In this document: positions 1 through 10,582 of the stretch, one piece after another | Layout: each line of letters opens with the position of its first letter | How positions within the stretch are numbered: position 1 is the first letter of the stretch | Assembly (NCBI GenBank): GCA_019925095.2 | Contig: CM034409.1 | Location: forward strand, 2,731,001-2,795,000 | Direction of reading: 5' to 3' | Source of the DNA: Dendrolimus kikuchii | Lineage: Eukaryota > Arthropoda > Insecta > Lepidoptera > Lasiocampidae | Length of the DNA: 64,000 nucleotides | Made by a program: the position numbers and the translations under genes | The notes under the pieces: model-generated | Told to the model about the DNA's origin: nothing | Database searches by the model: none | What the model saw: only the letters and a program-made list of their open reading frames with translations

Positions 1-53
1 CGCTTTTCATCAGGTGGGCTATCAACCTGTCTGTTAAACTCATGCAATAAAAA
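1..53 (+). repeat. P family, 3' tail fragment
   Basis: The first bases match the last part of the P repeat (TTTCATCAGGTGGGC, then CTCATGCAATAAAAA). The 5' part lies outside the window. Confidence 0.7.
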
Positions 54-229
54 CATCCTAAAAACCTAGATCTAGCTCCAAAAGCACTAAGTGCCAACCC
101 TGGCGCCTACTCACATTCTGATGTGAGCAGGCCTTGACTGGTTGTCCTCAATCGTCGAGCTTATGACATGTCTCTTATAGTATTCATATAAATTGCATTT
201 TTAAGTCATAGAATTTAATATACATACTA

Positions 230-276
230 AAAAATTCTGTGTGTGTGCAGTTCACACGCAGTAGAAGTGAAACTTC
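230..276 (+). repeat. T family, 5' end fragment
   Basis: GTGTGTGCAGTTCACACGCA followed by GTAGAAGTGAAAC matches the start of the longer T copies at 28.18 kb and 40.64 kb. It stops where the R element begins. Confidence 0.5.
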
Positions 277-286
277 AGAGATACAT

Positions 287-664
287 ATATACATAACTTC
301 ACGCCAGTTCCCTTGCGGGGAAGGCACGAACAACAGAGCGCCATTTACGCTTATTCTTACACACCTCACTTGCTTCTTTAACATGCATAACTCTTGTCAT
401 GCACGCTCGTCTGTTCTTAAGGCTCCTGACATCACCTTCTGCTAGTACACGATCGATTTGATCATGGAAGGTGTGTCGTGGCTTTCCACGACTTCTGCAT
501 CCATCCACCTTTGCATTGTATATCTGTTTAGTCATTCTTTCCACATGCCCGAACCACCGGAGCATTCCTTTCCTTACCTTCACCCCGACACTCTCTTTCA
601 TATCAACTCTCTCTCTTACTTCGGTATTACGAACGCGGTCCGCGAGCGTCACTCCGCAGAACTT
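287..664 (-). mobile_element. R family: 5'-truncated RTE-type LINE, C-terminal end of ORF2
   Basis: Read on the minus strand this encodes the C-terminal tail of an RTE-like reverse transcriptase protein, with DRVRNTEVRERV, GMLRWFGHVERM, GRPRHTF-like and PARELA motifs in one open frame. The element's 3' end is at the left, with a degenerate (TATG)n tail typical of RTE target-primed insertion. The copy starts inside ORF2, so it cannot be active. About 15 copies of this same 3' end are scattered in the window, in both orientations, nearly all cut at different 5' points. Confidence 0.85.
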
Positions 665-679
665 CTGAGATATATTTAA

Positions 680-985
680 TAAAATAATAACAGCCCGTAA
701 CTGTCCCACTGGCTGTTAGGCTCGGGCCTCCCACTATAGGGGGAACACACAGTATACCTGCCCCGCTTGTCCAAGGCGGCTTGGCAGGTTTGACACATCG
801 GTTATCTTAATGTGCAGGTTGCATCACGATGTTTTCTTTCACCGTTGTTAGCACGTGGTAATTGTAATAATATGCAATTTAGTGTCAGAGAACTGCCTAA
901 GTGGTGCATGCGTTCCGGCCAGGATCGAACCCGCGCCCTTTGAGTCTGCGACGCGTGCGCTAGCCGTTACGCCACCACGCTTCAG
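680..985 (-). mobile_element. tRNA-derived SINE
   Basis: The minus strand starts with a tRNA-like head carrying an A box (TGGCGTAACGG) and a B box (GGTTCGATCCT), about 905-985. A non-tRNA body follows and ends near GGGCTGTTATTATTTTATT. The T-stem does not pair well, so this is a SINE promoter and not a tRNA gene. Related copies lie at 47816-48068 (+) and 53572-53672 (-). Confidence 0.75.
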
Positions 986-1149
986 GGATATACTCACAGA
1001 TAATTCTTCTCTAACTGCATCCATCAACGTATTATAATTCAAAATAAACTTCTTAAGCATCACTTTCAATTTTTCACTGTTTTAATCTAACAAATATTAA
1101 TATCAGTTTTCTATCGGTCCAAATTGGACCTATGTTTAATCATCGGTCT

Positions 1150-1300
1150 TATTGACTCTCTAATCTGTGCTGCACAATGTAAAACTCGTATCTCATTCTC
1201 TTGCAGGCTTAGTCCTATACATTTATGTGTTTATCTCTTTTTAGTGTCGCTTTTTCCTTTCATCGAGTTTTAAATCACAACGACTCTAAAGAAGTTTCTT
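1150..1300 (+). repeat. T family, 3' part
   Basis: TTAGTCCTATACATTTATG, CTCTTTTTAGTGTCG and CATCGAGTTTTAAATCACAA match the 3' part of T copies at 28.6 kb and 40.85 kb. Confidence 0.55.
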
Positions 1301-1492
1301 AGCGGGCCGACCTCAATGCAGCACAGAGGCTCCGGGTTCGATTTCTGGCATGGTTTTCGTAAACGACCTTTCCGTTATTTACGATGGTGGGATGGGCCCC
1401 AAAGTGCGCCGTTGTATATTACCCATAACCCAAGCATTACTGCTAGGGGATGTACAATGTGTGTGTTCGCTTCCCGATTATTTTAAAAAAAA
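1300..1492 (+). mobile_element. Second tRNA-like SINE, weak head
   Basis: A B-box-like GGGTTCGATTTCTGG stands near 1332 after a degenerate tRNA-like head. The segment then has GATGGTGGGATGGGCCCC and runs into an A-rich end (TTTAAAAAAAAG). The A box is poor. Only one copy is seen here. Confidence 0.4.
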
Positions 1493-1555
1493 GTAACTAT
1501 TATTTATCATTATTTTTCTATTAATATCAGAATCATTTTTTGTATATGTCTAGAG

Positions 1556-2150
1556 ACCACGGGCCATAAAAATAGCCCGGACTTTTGGAGGGCTTGCGTG
1601 CTTGGCCAGGGCCATGGGAAGGCCAACACGTAGAGGCCCCTTGACAAAAGTGTAAATGTGGCATGACATTGACCGGCGATTATCCCTGTCTACACTATAT
1701 AATAATGCACCCAAGGACAAGCCCCGGCCAGTGTAGGACTATTGTGGGAAATAAGAACAAAAAGTACCGGGCTAATGAGGTGAACTGTTAGTAGTACTAG
1801 GGGTCTGGGAATGTGGGGACTATAGCGTCTGCCCGTCGCAATTTTCGGGGAACATGGAAAAATGGGCAGACGGTGATTCGCCACGCCCTGCATGGGCCCC
1901 AAAAAATGCCTTAAAAGACAGGGGCAACATGGGTGTGAGTGGCTAAGGGGTGTAGAGAGGTGGGCTGCAGGTTCACCGAAGCTACTGCTGACGTGATGCC
2001 ATTTATCACTTCCACCCCTGGAGCTTGAGTCTTAGCTCTAGCGATCTCCACTCCGTGCCGGCTGCTAAGGCAAGCACGGAGGTGGGGGCCTTGCCTTGGC
2101 CCCCGAAGTCAGGTACGAGGTGTCTCTACTCACCTAAGGCTTCGCCACAA
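1556..2150 (-). repeat. W family repeat, probably LINE-derived
   Basis: The reverse complement matches 38041-38288 (+) over a run that includes GCTAAGACTCAAGCTCCAGG, CACCGTCTGCCCATTTTTCC and GACGGGCAGACGC. In the 38-kb copy this sequence runs straight into the P tail, suggesting W is upstream sequence of a longer poly(A) element. No coding frame survives. Confidence 0.5.
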
Positions 2151-2184
2151 AACCCCCCTGCGGTTTCAGAATTATTTGTTATTA

Positions 2185-2581
2185 TCTATATAGGTATATA
2201 TTAAAATCAATTGCTGTTCGTTGATCTTCCTAAAACTCGAGAACGGCTGGACTGATTTGGCTAATTTTGGTTTTAAATTATTTGTGGAAGTCCAGGGAAG
2301 GTTTAAAAGTTGAGTAAATATGAAAAAATGCTTGCAATATAGTAAAAACAACAATTTCGCATTCCCTTACAAACTATTCCTACCTGTCAAACATTTGATG
2401 TTTGCCCCGTCGTTTAGAAATGAATTAAATTTAAATGTCATTCAGAAATCAAATTAAATTTAAAAGTGAAGTTTTGTTTTTCATTTTTTTGGTTTTGAAT
2501 GTCAAACGTTTGATGTCGTCCCGTCGTTCAGAAGTCGTTTTACTGATTCTGAGGCGGTACGAAGTTTGCCGGGACAGCTAG
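2185..2581 (+). mobile_element. Non-autonomous Helitron
   Basis: It begins TCTATATAGG and ends GCCGGGACAGCTAG followed by T. The CGAGAACGGCTGGACTGATT block and the CTAG terminus are shared with copies at 52.3, 54.5 and 61.3 kb. No Rep/helicase coding is present. Confidence 0.7.
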
Positions 2582-2888
2582 TTTTATAAAACCTCTCGAC
2601 TCCTAACGTTTACATTATACTACTTAACTAATGCAAATGTGAATCAAGCTTTAGAAATTGTTTTATAGTACAAGATAAAAAAAATAACTTTCACTCATTT
2701 GAATACCTTCCCACGCTCATTTGCGCTAGGATGTAAATGGCGACGCCGTTTTAGGCAAAATGGTTTGTTGATTTATGCTAATATAGCTTCCTATCGCTCT
2801 ATATTGGCCATGACTTTGTACAAATATACACTGTGAAGTCATACCTCTTTTGGTGCGATTGGAAATGCATCAAAATTTTACTTCTTAC

Positions 2889-3252
2889 TATATTGTTTAC
2901 TATTATAAATGCGAATGTTTGTATGGTGTTTGTTACTCAATCACGCCTGAACGACTGAACGGGTCTGGATGAAATTTCGCACAGGAATAGATTATAGTCT
3001 GGAATAGCACATAGGCTACTTTTTATCTCGGAAAAATGCACTGTTCCCGTGGGATAACATTAACGCGAGTGAAGCCGCGGGCAAAAAAAGATATAAATTC
3101 GAATGTGAGTTTACATTTTTGTTACACTCTCACACTTTAATTACTCAACAGATTATCATGAAATTTTGCATACGCTTTGTCATGGATAGAAAAAAGGACA
3201 TAGGATACACGGACCTTTCATCCATAAAAAAGTGCCCGCTGTTCCCGAGCAA
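2889..3252 (+). mobile_element. Helitron-like fragments (two, adjacent)
   Basis: ACTATTATAAATGCGAATG, then an ACGGGTCTGGATGAAATTT block and GTGAAGCCGCGGGC, is a typical lepidopteran Helitron layout with the CTAG end lost. A second related piece starts near 3095 and runs up to the next Helitron. Confidence 0.55.
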
Positions 3253-3445
3253 TCTATACTAATATTATAAAGAGGTAAATTTTGTGACGTTGTAGGGTGT
3301 AATCTCTAGATCTACTAAACCGATTTTAAAAATTCTTTTACTGTTGGAAAGCTACGTTAACAGGGAGTGTCATAGGCTATATAACATGACGCTATATACC
3401 ATGGGAGCGGGACAGAGCGCGGGTGAAACCGCGCCGGGCCGCTAG
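3253..3445 (+). mobile_element. Lep1-like Helitron, copy 1
   Basis: Complete short element: A|TCTATACTAATATTATAAAG ... GGGCCGCTAG|T, the A/T insertion context expected for Helitrons, with no target duplication. Near-identical copies lie at 26955-27155 and 37089-37274. Confidence 0.85.
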
Positions 3446-3590
3446 TAGAAAACAAAGCAACACTACAGTAATTGGCGTTAGATGTTGCTGCAGTACCTAA
3501 TACCGAATTACAACTAAAACTAGGGCTGGCCGTTCATACATGTAATTTAGGGTTGATTTTTTTGTTAACTCACGTAGTCGCGGGATGTTA

Positions 3591-4215
3591 AATCCAATAC
3601 AGCCTCAAAAAGTGTCTTAGACTTATTATTTTAAATCCAATAGAGTCTTAAAAAGTGACTGTGCCTTATTCATTTAAATCCAATACAGCCTCAAAAAGTG
3701 TCTTAGAATTATTGTTTTAAATCCAGTAGAGTCTTAAAAAGTGACTTTGCCTTATTCATTTAAATCCAATACAGCCTCAAAAAGTGTCTTAGACTTATTG
3801 TTTTAAATCCAATAGAGTCTTAAAAAGTGACTTTGCCTTATTCATTTAAATCCAATGCAGCCTTAAAAAGTGTCTTAGACTTATTGTTTTAAATCCAATA
3901 GAGTCTTAAAAAGTGACTTTGCCTTATTCATTTAAATCCAATACAGCCTCAAAAAGTGTCTGGCTTATTGTTTTAAATCCAATAGAGTCTTAAAAAGTGA
4001 CTTTGCCTTATTCATTTAAATCCAATACAGCCTCAAAAAGTGTCTTAAGACTTATTGTTTTAAATCCAATAGAGTATTAAAAAGTGACTGCGTTATTCAT
4101 TTAAATCCAATAAAGTCTCAAAAAGTGTCTTAGACTTATTGTTTTAGATCCAATAGAGTCTTAAAAAATGACTGCCTTGTTCATTTAAAACCAATACAGT
4201 CGAAAAAAGTGAATG
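3591..4215. repeat. 43-bp tandem array with 86-bp dimer order
   Basis: About 14 monomers of 43 bp run head to tail. Two monomer types alternate: AATCCAATACAGCCTCAAAA..., and AATCCAATAGAGTCTTAAAA.... Monomer starts fall at 3591, 3634, 3677 and 3720, so the true period is 86 bp. The last units are more diverged. Confidence 0.9.
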
Positions 4216-4237
4216 AATGAATTAGTGAAAACTCTTT

Positions 4238-4350
4238 ATTGTTCACGATAACTTAAACCTAGACAATTTAATATGAAAACGTTTCCATTAGAACAATGGG
4301 CGGCCTTATCGCTTACAGCGATCGCTTCCAGGCAACCCGGTGTCCAAGGA
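4238..4350 (-). repeat. L-type LINE tail fragment
   Basis: CTCTTTATTGTTCACG and GGCGGCCTTATCGCTTACAG are the reverse complement of the LINE 3' end best preserved at 37390-37527 (AGCGATAAGACCGCC ... GTACAATAAAG). Confidence 0.5.
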
Positions 4351-4479
4351 GGCATTAAAAGCAAATTAAATAATATTTGGTGGTTTAACTAAATTAAAGT
4401 GAGTTAAACTTATAGTTTTATATTAAGGGCAGTCTTAAAAGTAAATTTCGACTTATTCATTCAAATTGAATAAATCATA

Positions 4480-4650
4480 GCATATCAACCTTGAGTTGTG
4501 TTCCGGCATTAGTGGCCAGGTTCCAGTCTCTCCTTAGAAAGCGGCAGCACGTTATTAGCACCTTTGGTGTTACAAATGTCCATAGGCCATTGTAACCGCT
4601 TTCCATCAGGTGCGCCGTGCCTGTCTGCTGAACTAAGTTATAAAAAAATA
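4480..4650 (+). repeat. P family, 3' half
   Basis: It runs from CAACCTTGAGTTGTGTTCCG through GCACCTTTGGTGTTACAAAT to an A-rich end, with a 5' truncation. It is more diverged than most P copies. Confidence 0.7.
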
Positions 4651-4663
4651 CAGTCGTAAAAAA

Positions 4664-4670
4664 GTGTGTG

Positions 4671-4702
<32 letters not shown>

Positions 4703-4709
4703 TGTGTGT
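4664..4709. repeat. (TGCG)n/(TG)n microsatellite
   Basis: GTGTGTG is followed by about eight TGCG/CGTG units and again GTGTGTGT, right behind the A-rich tail of the P fragment. Confidence 0.9.
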
Positions 4710-4769
4710 CCCTTCCCCTTTTCTCTTTTGAACTGTAGAGCGCAAAAATTTCAAAAAGGCCAAGGTGAT

Positions 4770-5215
4770 AATAGTACATTATGGTACTAGTGTGTAACAT
4801 TGGTGATTACCGCCAAGGCGCCATTGAGACTCGAGCCGTAGGCGAGGGTCTTAAGAGAGCCGAGGACGGTAATCATCAATACACACGTGTATCATACGAC
4901 GTTTTTCAACACACTTGTGAATAAAATAACAACAAAAACTCATTTTATTTAGTAGATAAAAAAAGTTATATACGAGTGAAAGTTTTATTTATTAAACACG
5001 TACGAGTTAAAATTATCTATTTAAATAAGAAGTTGCATGAAATGAGCAAGCAATAGGAACATTAATTTATTTGTTCTATAGAACACAATCTTTTGTTTTT
5101 ATTAAAAACTTTTCTAAGAACAAAGCAACTCAACCAATAAAAATTAAAAAAAAATCTATAACTCACTAGTGAGTGAATGTTTTTTAGTCGCAGTTTGATT
5201 ATGGGTGTCATTCTG
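4770..5215 (-). repeat. F family copy with an extra internal block
   Basis: The reverse complement of most of this segment matches 28255-28567 (+), including TATAACTCACTAGTGAGT and TTCCTATTGCTTGCTCATTT. It carries an extra roughly 130-bp block (about 4790-4920) bounded by GATTACCG and CGGTAATC in inverted orientation. Confidence 0.6.
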
Positions 5216-5615
5216 TGCCTAATTGCGGTGACCATAGAGCCACTTTATGAGCAAGTGTGTTGAAAAATTATTTTTGAGCTATATATGTTAATGTTAAACT
5301 ATGTTTCATTCATATTAATCAACCGTTAAGACAGTTCGTTCAAAAGGACATTAGTTAATCGATAATTAATTTTAAAACGAAACTCATTTTGTCATTACAT
5401 ACAGATGATGTGAATTTAAGTACAGTCAGTAAATTAACGTTTACAAACTTGTCGTTAACCGATGCAACCTTGAATAATGAATTGTTAAATATTAATATAT
5501 AATCATACGTAACTCGGCATTGCCTTGTTTATCGCACTGTACTCAATAAATAAAGATTAGCAGTTTAAGGCTCTAAGGATATTTTAAATTTAAATTTTCG
5601 TATTATTGTTGTAAT
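5216..5615. other. No gene seen; AT-rich sequence
   Basis: I find no long reading frame, no repeat shared with the rest of the window and no clear terminal repeats here. Confidence 0.5.
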
Positions 5616-5792
5616 TAGATTACTACATACATACATACATAACTTCACGCCAGTTCCCTTGCGGGGTAAGCACGAGCAACAGAGCGCCATTTAGGCTTAT
5701 TCTTACACACCTCACTTGCCTCTTTGACATTCATAACTCTTGTCATGCAAGCTCGTCTGTTCTTAAGGCTCCTGACATCACCTAGATTACTA
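5616..5792 (-). mobile_element. R family copy with 10-bp target duplication
   Basis: TAGATTACTA at 5616-5625 and 5783-5792 flanks a very short R insert (5626-5782) that starts with a (CATA)n tail and stops at the GACATCACC point of the ORF2 3' end. Confidence 0.85.
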
Positions 5793-5861
5793 TATATCTA
5801 TATGTAGTATAGTTGAAACTATTATGGCTTTCTATGTGGCTTCCTATATTTTTTTTTTTAG

Positions 5862-6218
5862 TTTTTAATGTTTTAAGAACTTCCTCCAAAGGACGGCTCA
5901 AAAAAATAATTTAAGAGGTTGCTTCAAATTTTTTTAAGATTTCTAAAATCACCAAAAACTGACTTTTTTTTTCTCGTTACAATATAATTTTATATACCAA
6001 AAAATAATACGTTTCTGAAAGTTTCAGCTCCAAATTTGAAATTTAAATGGTAGCTCATAATTTTTTTTTAAATTTACTACTGCATTACTCGCTCAAAAAA
6101 AATCTAAAGTAAAAATTAGGGTTTTGGCGATTTTTGAAATCTGAAAAAATTTGGAGCGTCCTCTTAAAACAAACTTTTTGACCTGTCCTTTGGAGGGAGT
6201 TCTTAAAACATCAAAAAG
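5862..6218. mobile_element. Fold-back MITE with about 115-bp arms
   Basis: The left arm (TGTTTTAAGAACTTCCTCCA, then AAGGACGGCTCAAAAA) is mirrored by the right arm (TTTTTGACCTGTCCTTTGGA, then GGGAGTTCTTAAAACA). Homology continues inward past TTTTTAAGATTTCTAAAATC. No transposase is present and the target duplication is unclear. Confidence 0.7.
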
Positions 6219-6519
6219 TAACATTTTTTCACTAGAGACTAAAGTTTTCTAGTTTCATTTGGTTTAATTTCCATAATACTATCTAACTAATTACTTCCTA
6301 GCCCATTTTCGAACTCTAAAAATAAATAAATTGAAAATACAAGTAAATTAATTATAGCCATAATCATTATCTGTGTAATTAATTTTTACACGCTTAATGA
6401 TTTCCTGTGACATCAATAAAAATTGCACTAGTATACACCCATACCTAAAGTTGAAAATATTAATCAATATCCTAAAATATACAAAGTAAATATTTAAAGT
6501 TCCTCAGCCGATTTGGCAG

Positions 6520-7271
6520 TCTTTTTAACCGACTCAAAAAAAAGAGGTTCTCAATTCGTCGGAATCTTTTTTTTATGTACCGATTACTCTAAGATTTATG
6601 ATCCGATTTACGTGATTCTTTTTTAGTTCGATGCGGAATAGGTGCCATTTGGTCCCCTAAAAATTGAACATAGTTTGGCCCAGTAGTTTTCATTTTATGA
6701 AATTTTTTAATGATTTTTTCCCGTTTCGTTCCGTATGTACACCGATTACGCTGAGATTTATGAACCGATTTACTTGATTCTTCTTTAGTTTGATGCGGAA
6801 TAGTTGCCATTTGGTCTCCTAAAAATTTAACATAGTTTGGCCCAGTAATTTTAATTTTATGAACATTTTTTTGTGAAAAAAAATTCTGTTCCGTTCCGTC
6901 CTTTGGACCTACATTTTTTAAGGCGCGCGGCACCTTTCGTAAGCCTACCCATAGCTAGACACTAAAAATTAACAAATAAAAAAAAACTTTGTTTAAAAAA
7001 ACCGACTTCAAAAACTAAAAAGTATAAAATAACTTATTTCTAAAGCTAATTTTAATTATAATATCTTATTTTTTATATATTATATCTAAAACATCTTAAA
7101 GTCGGTGCTTAGTAATTTTCAAAATATAGTAATTTTTATGTTTTACTTCGCACCGACTTCAAGATGTTTTAGATATAATATATAAAAAATAAGGTATTAT
7201 AATTAAACATAGCTTTAGAAATAAGTTATTTTATACTTTTTAGTTTTTGAAGTCGGTTTTTTTAAACGAAG
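6520..7271 (-). mobile_element. Q family element, copy 1
   Basis: The left part holds two 162-bp units (starts near 6579 and 6741) of a block with GATTTATGATCCGATTTACG and GGTCCCCTAAAAATT. The right part, 6985-7271, is a near-perfect palindrome with arms of about 130 bp that begins ACCGACTTCAAAAAC and ends with its inverse. A short frame runs through the units but ends randomly, so I treat it as non-coding. Confidence 0.75.
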
Positions 7272-7498
7272 TTGTCAACGCGGCAGCCCAGTATTAAGTA
7301 CTGAACGCGTATCCAAAATGGCGGTGGTAGGATTGCTGGTATGGATAAGAAGGGAGACTAACCTGCGTGCCTCTAGGCTGCACTAACTATGCGTGCTGAT
7401 TACCAAGTTGTGAGCCTTGCAGCAAATCTTCTGGCTTGTCTCCTTCTTGCGGCCTTCGATAATTAATTGTACACACGCGGCGCGGTATAACTGCATTT

Positions 7499-7667
7499 AT
7501 AGCAAATTGTCTGCTGAGATGATCAAATATGGTGGAACCTGCGTCCTGGACGCTTTCCTGTCCTTATGCAACTTGTGCTGGAGGACGGGAAAGGTTCCCA
7601 AGGACTGGAGGCGCGCTGTCATCGTGCCCTTGTATAAAGGCAAGGGGTCACGTATGGAGTGCGCCAG

Positions 7668-7670
<3 letters not shown>
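7499..7670 (+). pseudogene. RTE-type reverse transcriptase fragment (fingers region)
   Basis: The translation has [32 protein letters not shown] and [16 protein letters not shown], the conserved start of the RTE reverse transcriptase domain. The frame stops making sense exactly where a (TA)n tract starts, before the expected RGISLL-type motif. It is likely the same LINE lineage as the R 3' fragments. Confidence 0.8.
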
Positions 7671-7722
<52 letters not shown>

Positions 7723-7732
7723 TATATACATA

Positions 7733-7799
<67 letters not shown>
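7669..7799. repeat. (TA)n microsatellite
   Basis: About 130 bp of TA repeats with a few CATATATG interruptions. It abuts the reverse transcriptase fragment. Confidence 0.95.
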
Positions 7800-7802
<3 letters not shown>

Positions 7803-7940
7803 TATACTACATATTTTATATTTATATATTATTCTACTTGAACTGAGGTTCTAGATAATACTTATATATGATTACGGGTGGGATTGTGATCGATTGGATA
7901 GGATAGGATCGTAGGATTTGTTGACTCTTTGTTATTGTTT

Positions 7941-8216
7941 GGTGGCAGGGATTTGCCCGAGGGATGGTTTACTACCCTTAAAAATATTCTAGAGTATGCC
8001 GCCATAACAACCTTGAGTTGTGTTCCGGCATTAGTGGCCAGGTTCCAATCCCCCTTTCGTAACAGACAGCTGACTGACAACCGACTCGAAACCGGCAGGA
8101 TATTGGTAACACCTTTGATGCTGCAAATATTTAAAAACGACGATAGCCACTTTTCATCGGGGGGGAAGGGGGCGGGGGCAGTCTGCCTACTTCAGCTACT
8201 CATGCAATTTAAAAAA
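7941..8216 (+). repeat. P family, old diverged copy
   Basis: TTGCCCGAGGGATGG, ATGCCGCCATAACAACCTTG and CATTAGTGGCCAGGTTCC identify P. A roughly 35-bp stretch around 8060-8095 and a G-rich run near 8160 are not in other copies. Confidence 0.65.
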
Positions 8217-8283
8217 TATATCTTAACTAAATCATACAAAATGTCACGCTTGAAACCGTTAAAACGTGGTTTCAATTAAAATA

Positions 8284-8880
8284 TATCTTACTGGAAATCA
8301 ATCATGAAGTACCAGGGCGACAAAAATGATAACACGTACTTTAACAGTAATCACGAAGCGAATAATCGATACAATATATTCGTGGAATCGATATAGGTAC
8401 CGGTGTCCGTCCGATTTTACGATGTATACAGTTAAGCAACAGGACTTGAATATCATAATTCGATGAGTGACTCTTGATTCGTTTGAGACACTTTTTAACT
8501 AATAAATAATGAATTATTATGATTACCAGTTTGGTTCCGTTCTTTAAAATTATTAACGGTGGGTTATCCCAAATTAGAATATTTAATTCTTAAAACATAA
8601 CTGTTATGAGATTGTTTGCTAGCGTGATTTTAAAGCAACGAACTATGATATCGGGGATGTTACGTAACTCTTTAATATTAACTGTATTTATTATATATTA
8701 TTATTAAGGCGGAATCTTCCCATCGAGGTGTTCCCTATATAATAATAATAAATAATAAATTTTCTTTGAGGTCGGCAACGTGTTTGAAACGCTCCTGGTG
8801 TCGCAAAGTGTATAAACCGCGGTGGCCAATTTCATAAATATATTGTAATCGCATATACTTAGAAATAATAAAGGGTGATA
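8284..8880. other. No gene seen; mostly single-copy sequence
   Basis: A family-I terminal fragment (CTTGAAACCGTTAAAACGTG) sits at about 8245-8275 just before it. The rest shows no coding frame or window-wide repeat. Confidence 0.45.
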
Positions 8881-8882
8881 AT

Positions 8883-9120
8883 AAAACTACATTTTAAAGG
8901 TTTCAAGCGCTGTATTTTATTTGATTTTAATTTCGACGTTTAGGCCACTTTTCATTAACCGTCATCACCGAAGACAAAGATGTCAATTGTCTAGCGTACT
9001 CCCAACTTGTTCATTTTAAATATTCAATTTTTGTTTACGGTTATACCACCACTTCGCAACATGTTGTGGCTGTTGCTTGAAGAGGTGAAGCGGCGCAAGA
9101 AACTTTTCAGTAACTACAAC
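8883..9120 (+). mobile_element. I family MITE, 5' part
   Basis: AAAACTACATTTTAAAGGTT, GAAGACAAAGATGTCAA, CTTCGCAACATGTTGTGGC and AAGCGGCGCAAGAAACTTTT match the complete copy at 16422-16806. The right terminal repeat is missing. Confidence 0.65.
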
Positions 9121-9261
9121 AACTGCAACAACTTAAAAGAGTCTGAGATAAAATATTAATTTTTCCATTGCACACAAATGCAATAAAACGTAGTTATATT
9201 GTGTGTATTAGTCGCAAAAACTTAAGAAATTACTATAAAAACGAGTGGTTTTATACATTAA

Positions 9262-9621
9262 TTATAATATTAATACACACATATATACATACATAACTTC
9301 ACGCCAGTTCCCTTGCGGGGTAGGCACGAACAACAGAGCGCCATTTAGGCCCATTCTTAGACAGCTCACTTGCTTCTTTGACATTCATAACTCTTGTCAT
9401 CCACGCTCGTCTGTTCTTAAGGCTCCTGACATCACCCTCTGCTAGTACACGATCAATATGATCATGGAAGGTGTGTCGTGGCCTTCCACGACTTCTGCAT
9501 CCATCCACTTTTGCATTGTATATCTGTTTAGTCATTCTTACCACATGCCCGAACCACCGGAGCATTCCTTTCCTTACCTTCACCCCGACACTTCCTTTCA
9601 GACTAACTTATAATATTAATA
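9262..9621 (-). mobile_element. R family copy with 14-bp target duplication
   Basis: TTATAATATTAATA occurs at 9262-9275 and 9608-9621, bracketing a copy that reads KVRKGMLRWFGHVVRM on the minus strand. The frame is open to its PARELA end. Confidence 0.9.
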
Positions 9622-9884
9622 AATTACTAATGTTAAAGGTCTAGGAAAACCTGCCCTTAAACCCCAAACGCGATAAAACAGCTGGCAAGCCTCAGAAACG
9701 TAAGTGCTTTTTGAGTGCACCGGAACACCCGTGATTAGTATTTTAATTTTATTTGCATCCTCCTCTGTGGTCTCTCTTCAGTCAAATAATTCACGAAGCA
9801 AACTTGGTTATACACCATATACAGGGGATGTCCCAAAACTAAGCCACATTGAGAAGAAGTACTTTAAATACTGTAAAGAGTTTA

Positions 9885-10120
9885 TCCATGCAGGAACGGT
9901 GAAAGAATACAATTTCCTGCGGCCGGGCGGCCTGTCGTAAGAGGCGACCACACAACCCACAGCCAGGTGGTAGGGCATTTGCCCGACTGGATGGCTACCA
10001 CCCCTGGTATAAAGTATGCCGCCATAACAACCTTGAGTTGTGTTCCGGCATTAGTGACCAGATTCCAGTCTCCCTTAAGAGAGCAGAAGCGCATTTGTAG
10101 CACCTTTGGTGTTGCAAAAG
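9885..10120 (+). repeat. P family, 3'-truncated copy
   Basis: It starts ATCCATGCAGGAACGG and stops after GTGTTGCAAAAGTCGG. The poly(A) end is absent, so it was broken after insertion. Confidence 0.75.
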
Positions 10121-10178
10121 TCGGTTAAAAACATGTACCAAAAAAAGAATGTCAAAAATTAAATTAATTATACTTCTT

Positions 10179-10390
10179 TTAGGGCCGCTTGCATAATGAT
10201 CGCCTTTAAATAAAATTAGCTAATCATATTAAACTGCCTAAATACGTTTTACATAAAACGTATTGACAGTTCTTTAAACATATTTAGCGGCAAATTTTGC
10301 GTTGTGCAAGAGGCTAATTGTATTTAAGGGTGTTAAATACGTTTTGTGTTTCTTAAATAAATTTAAGCAACCTTATGCAAGCGGCCCTTA
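10179..10390. mobile_element. PIF/Harbinger-type MITE
   Basis: Terminal inverted repeats GGGCCGCTTGCATAA at 10182 and 10387 are flanked by TTA on both sides (10179-10181, 10388-10390), the 3-bp duplication typical of PIF/Harbinger. The interior is about 206 bp of non-coding AT-rich sequence with an inverted ATACGTTTTA motif. Confidence 0.8.
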
Positions 10391-10582
10391 GTCTTGACTG
10401 CACTTAAAAAATGTATTCTAACACGAAAAATCCTTAAATAGCAAATTAATACGCTGTTACTACCTAATAAGTCAATTTAAATGGAGTTATAGTTTTGGGG
10501 AGCATTTGCTATTTTTGGCATCTTAGAATATTTGTTTTTTTGTTATATTTCACTGTGTCTAATGATCAGTTAAAAGCAATTA

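Noticed and set aside
458..679. Plus-strand frames opposite the R element, starting MIMEGVSW or MCRGLPRL.
   Set aside because: They are antisense to the real ORF2 remnant and follow it in every copy.
905..985. Possible tRNA gene on the minus strand.
   Set aside because: A and B boxes are present but the T-stem and acceptor stem do not pair; a SINE body follows.
3591..4215. CRISPR-like appearance of a regular repeat.
   Set aside because: Units are contiguous without spacers, and the organism is an insect.
6589..6933. Frames such as KNVHKMKTTGPNYVKFLGDQ in Q elements.
   Set aside because: The frames follow the 164-bp tandem units by chance, have no stable start and end at random in different copies.
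7417..7854. Frames with long YIYI runs.
   Set aside because: They are translations of the (TA)n tract.
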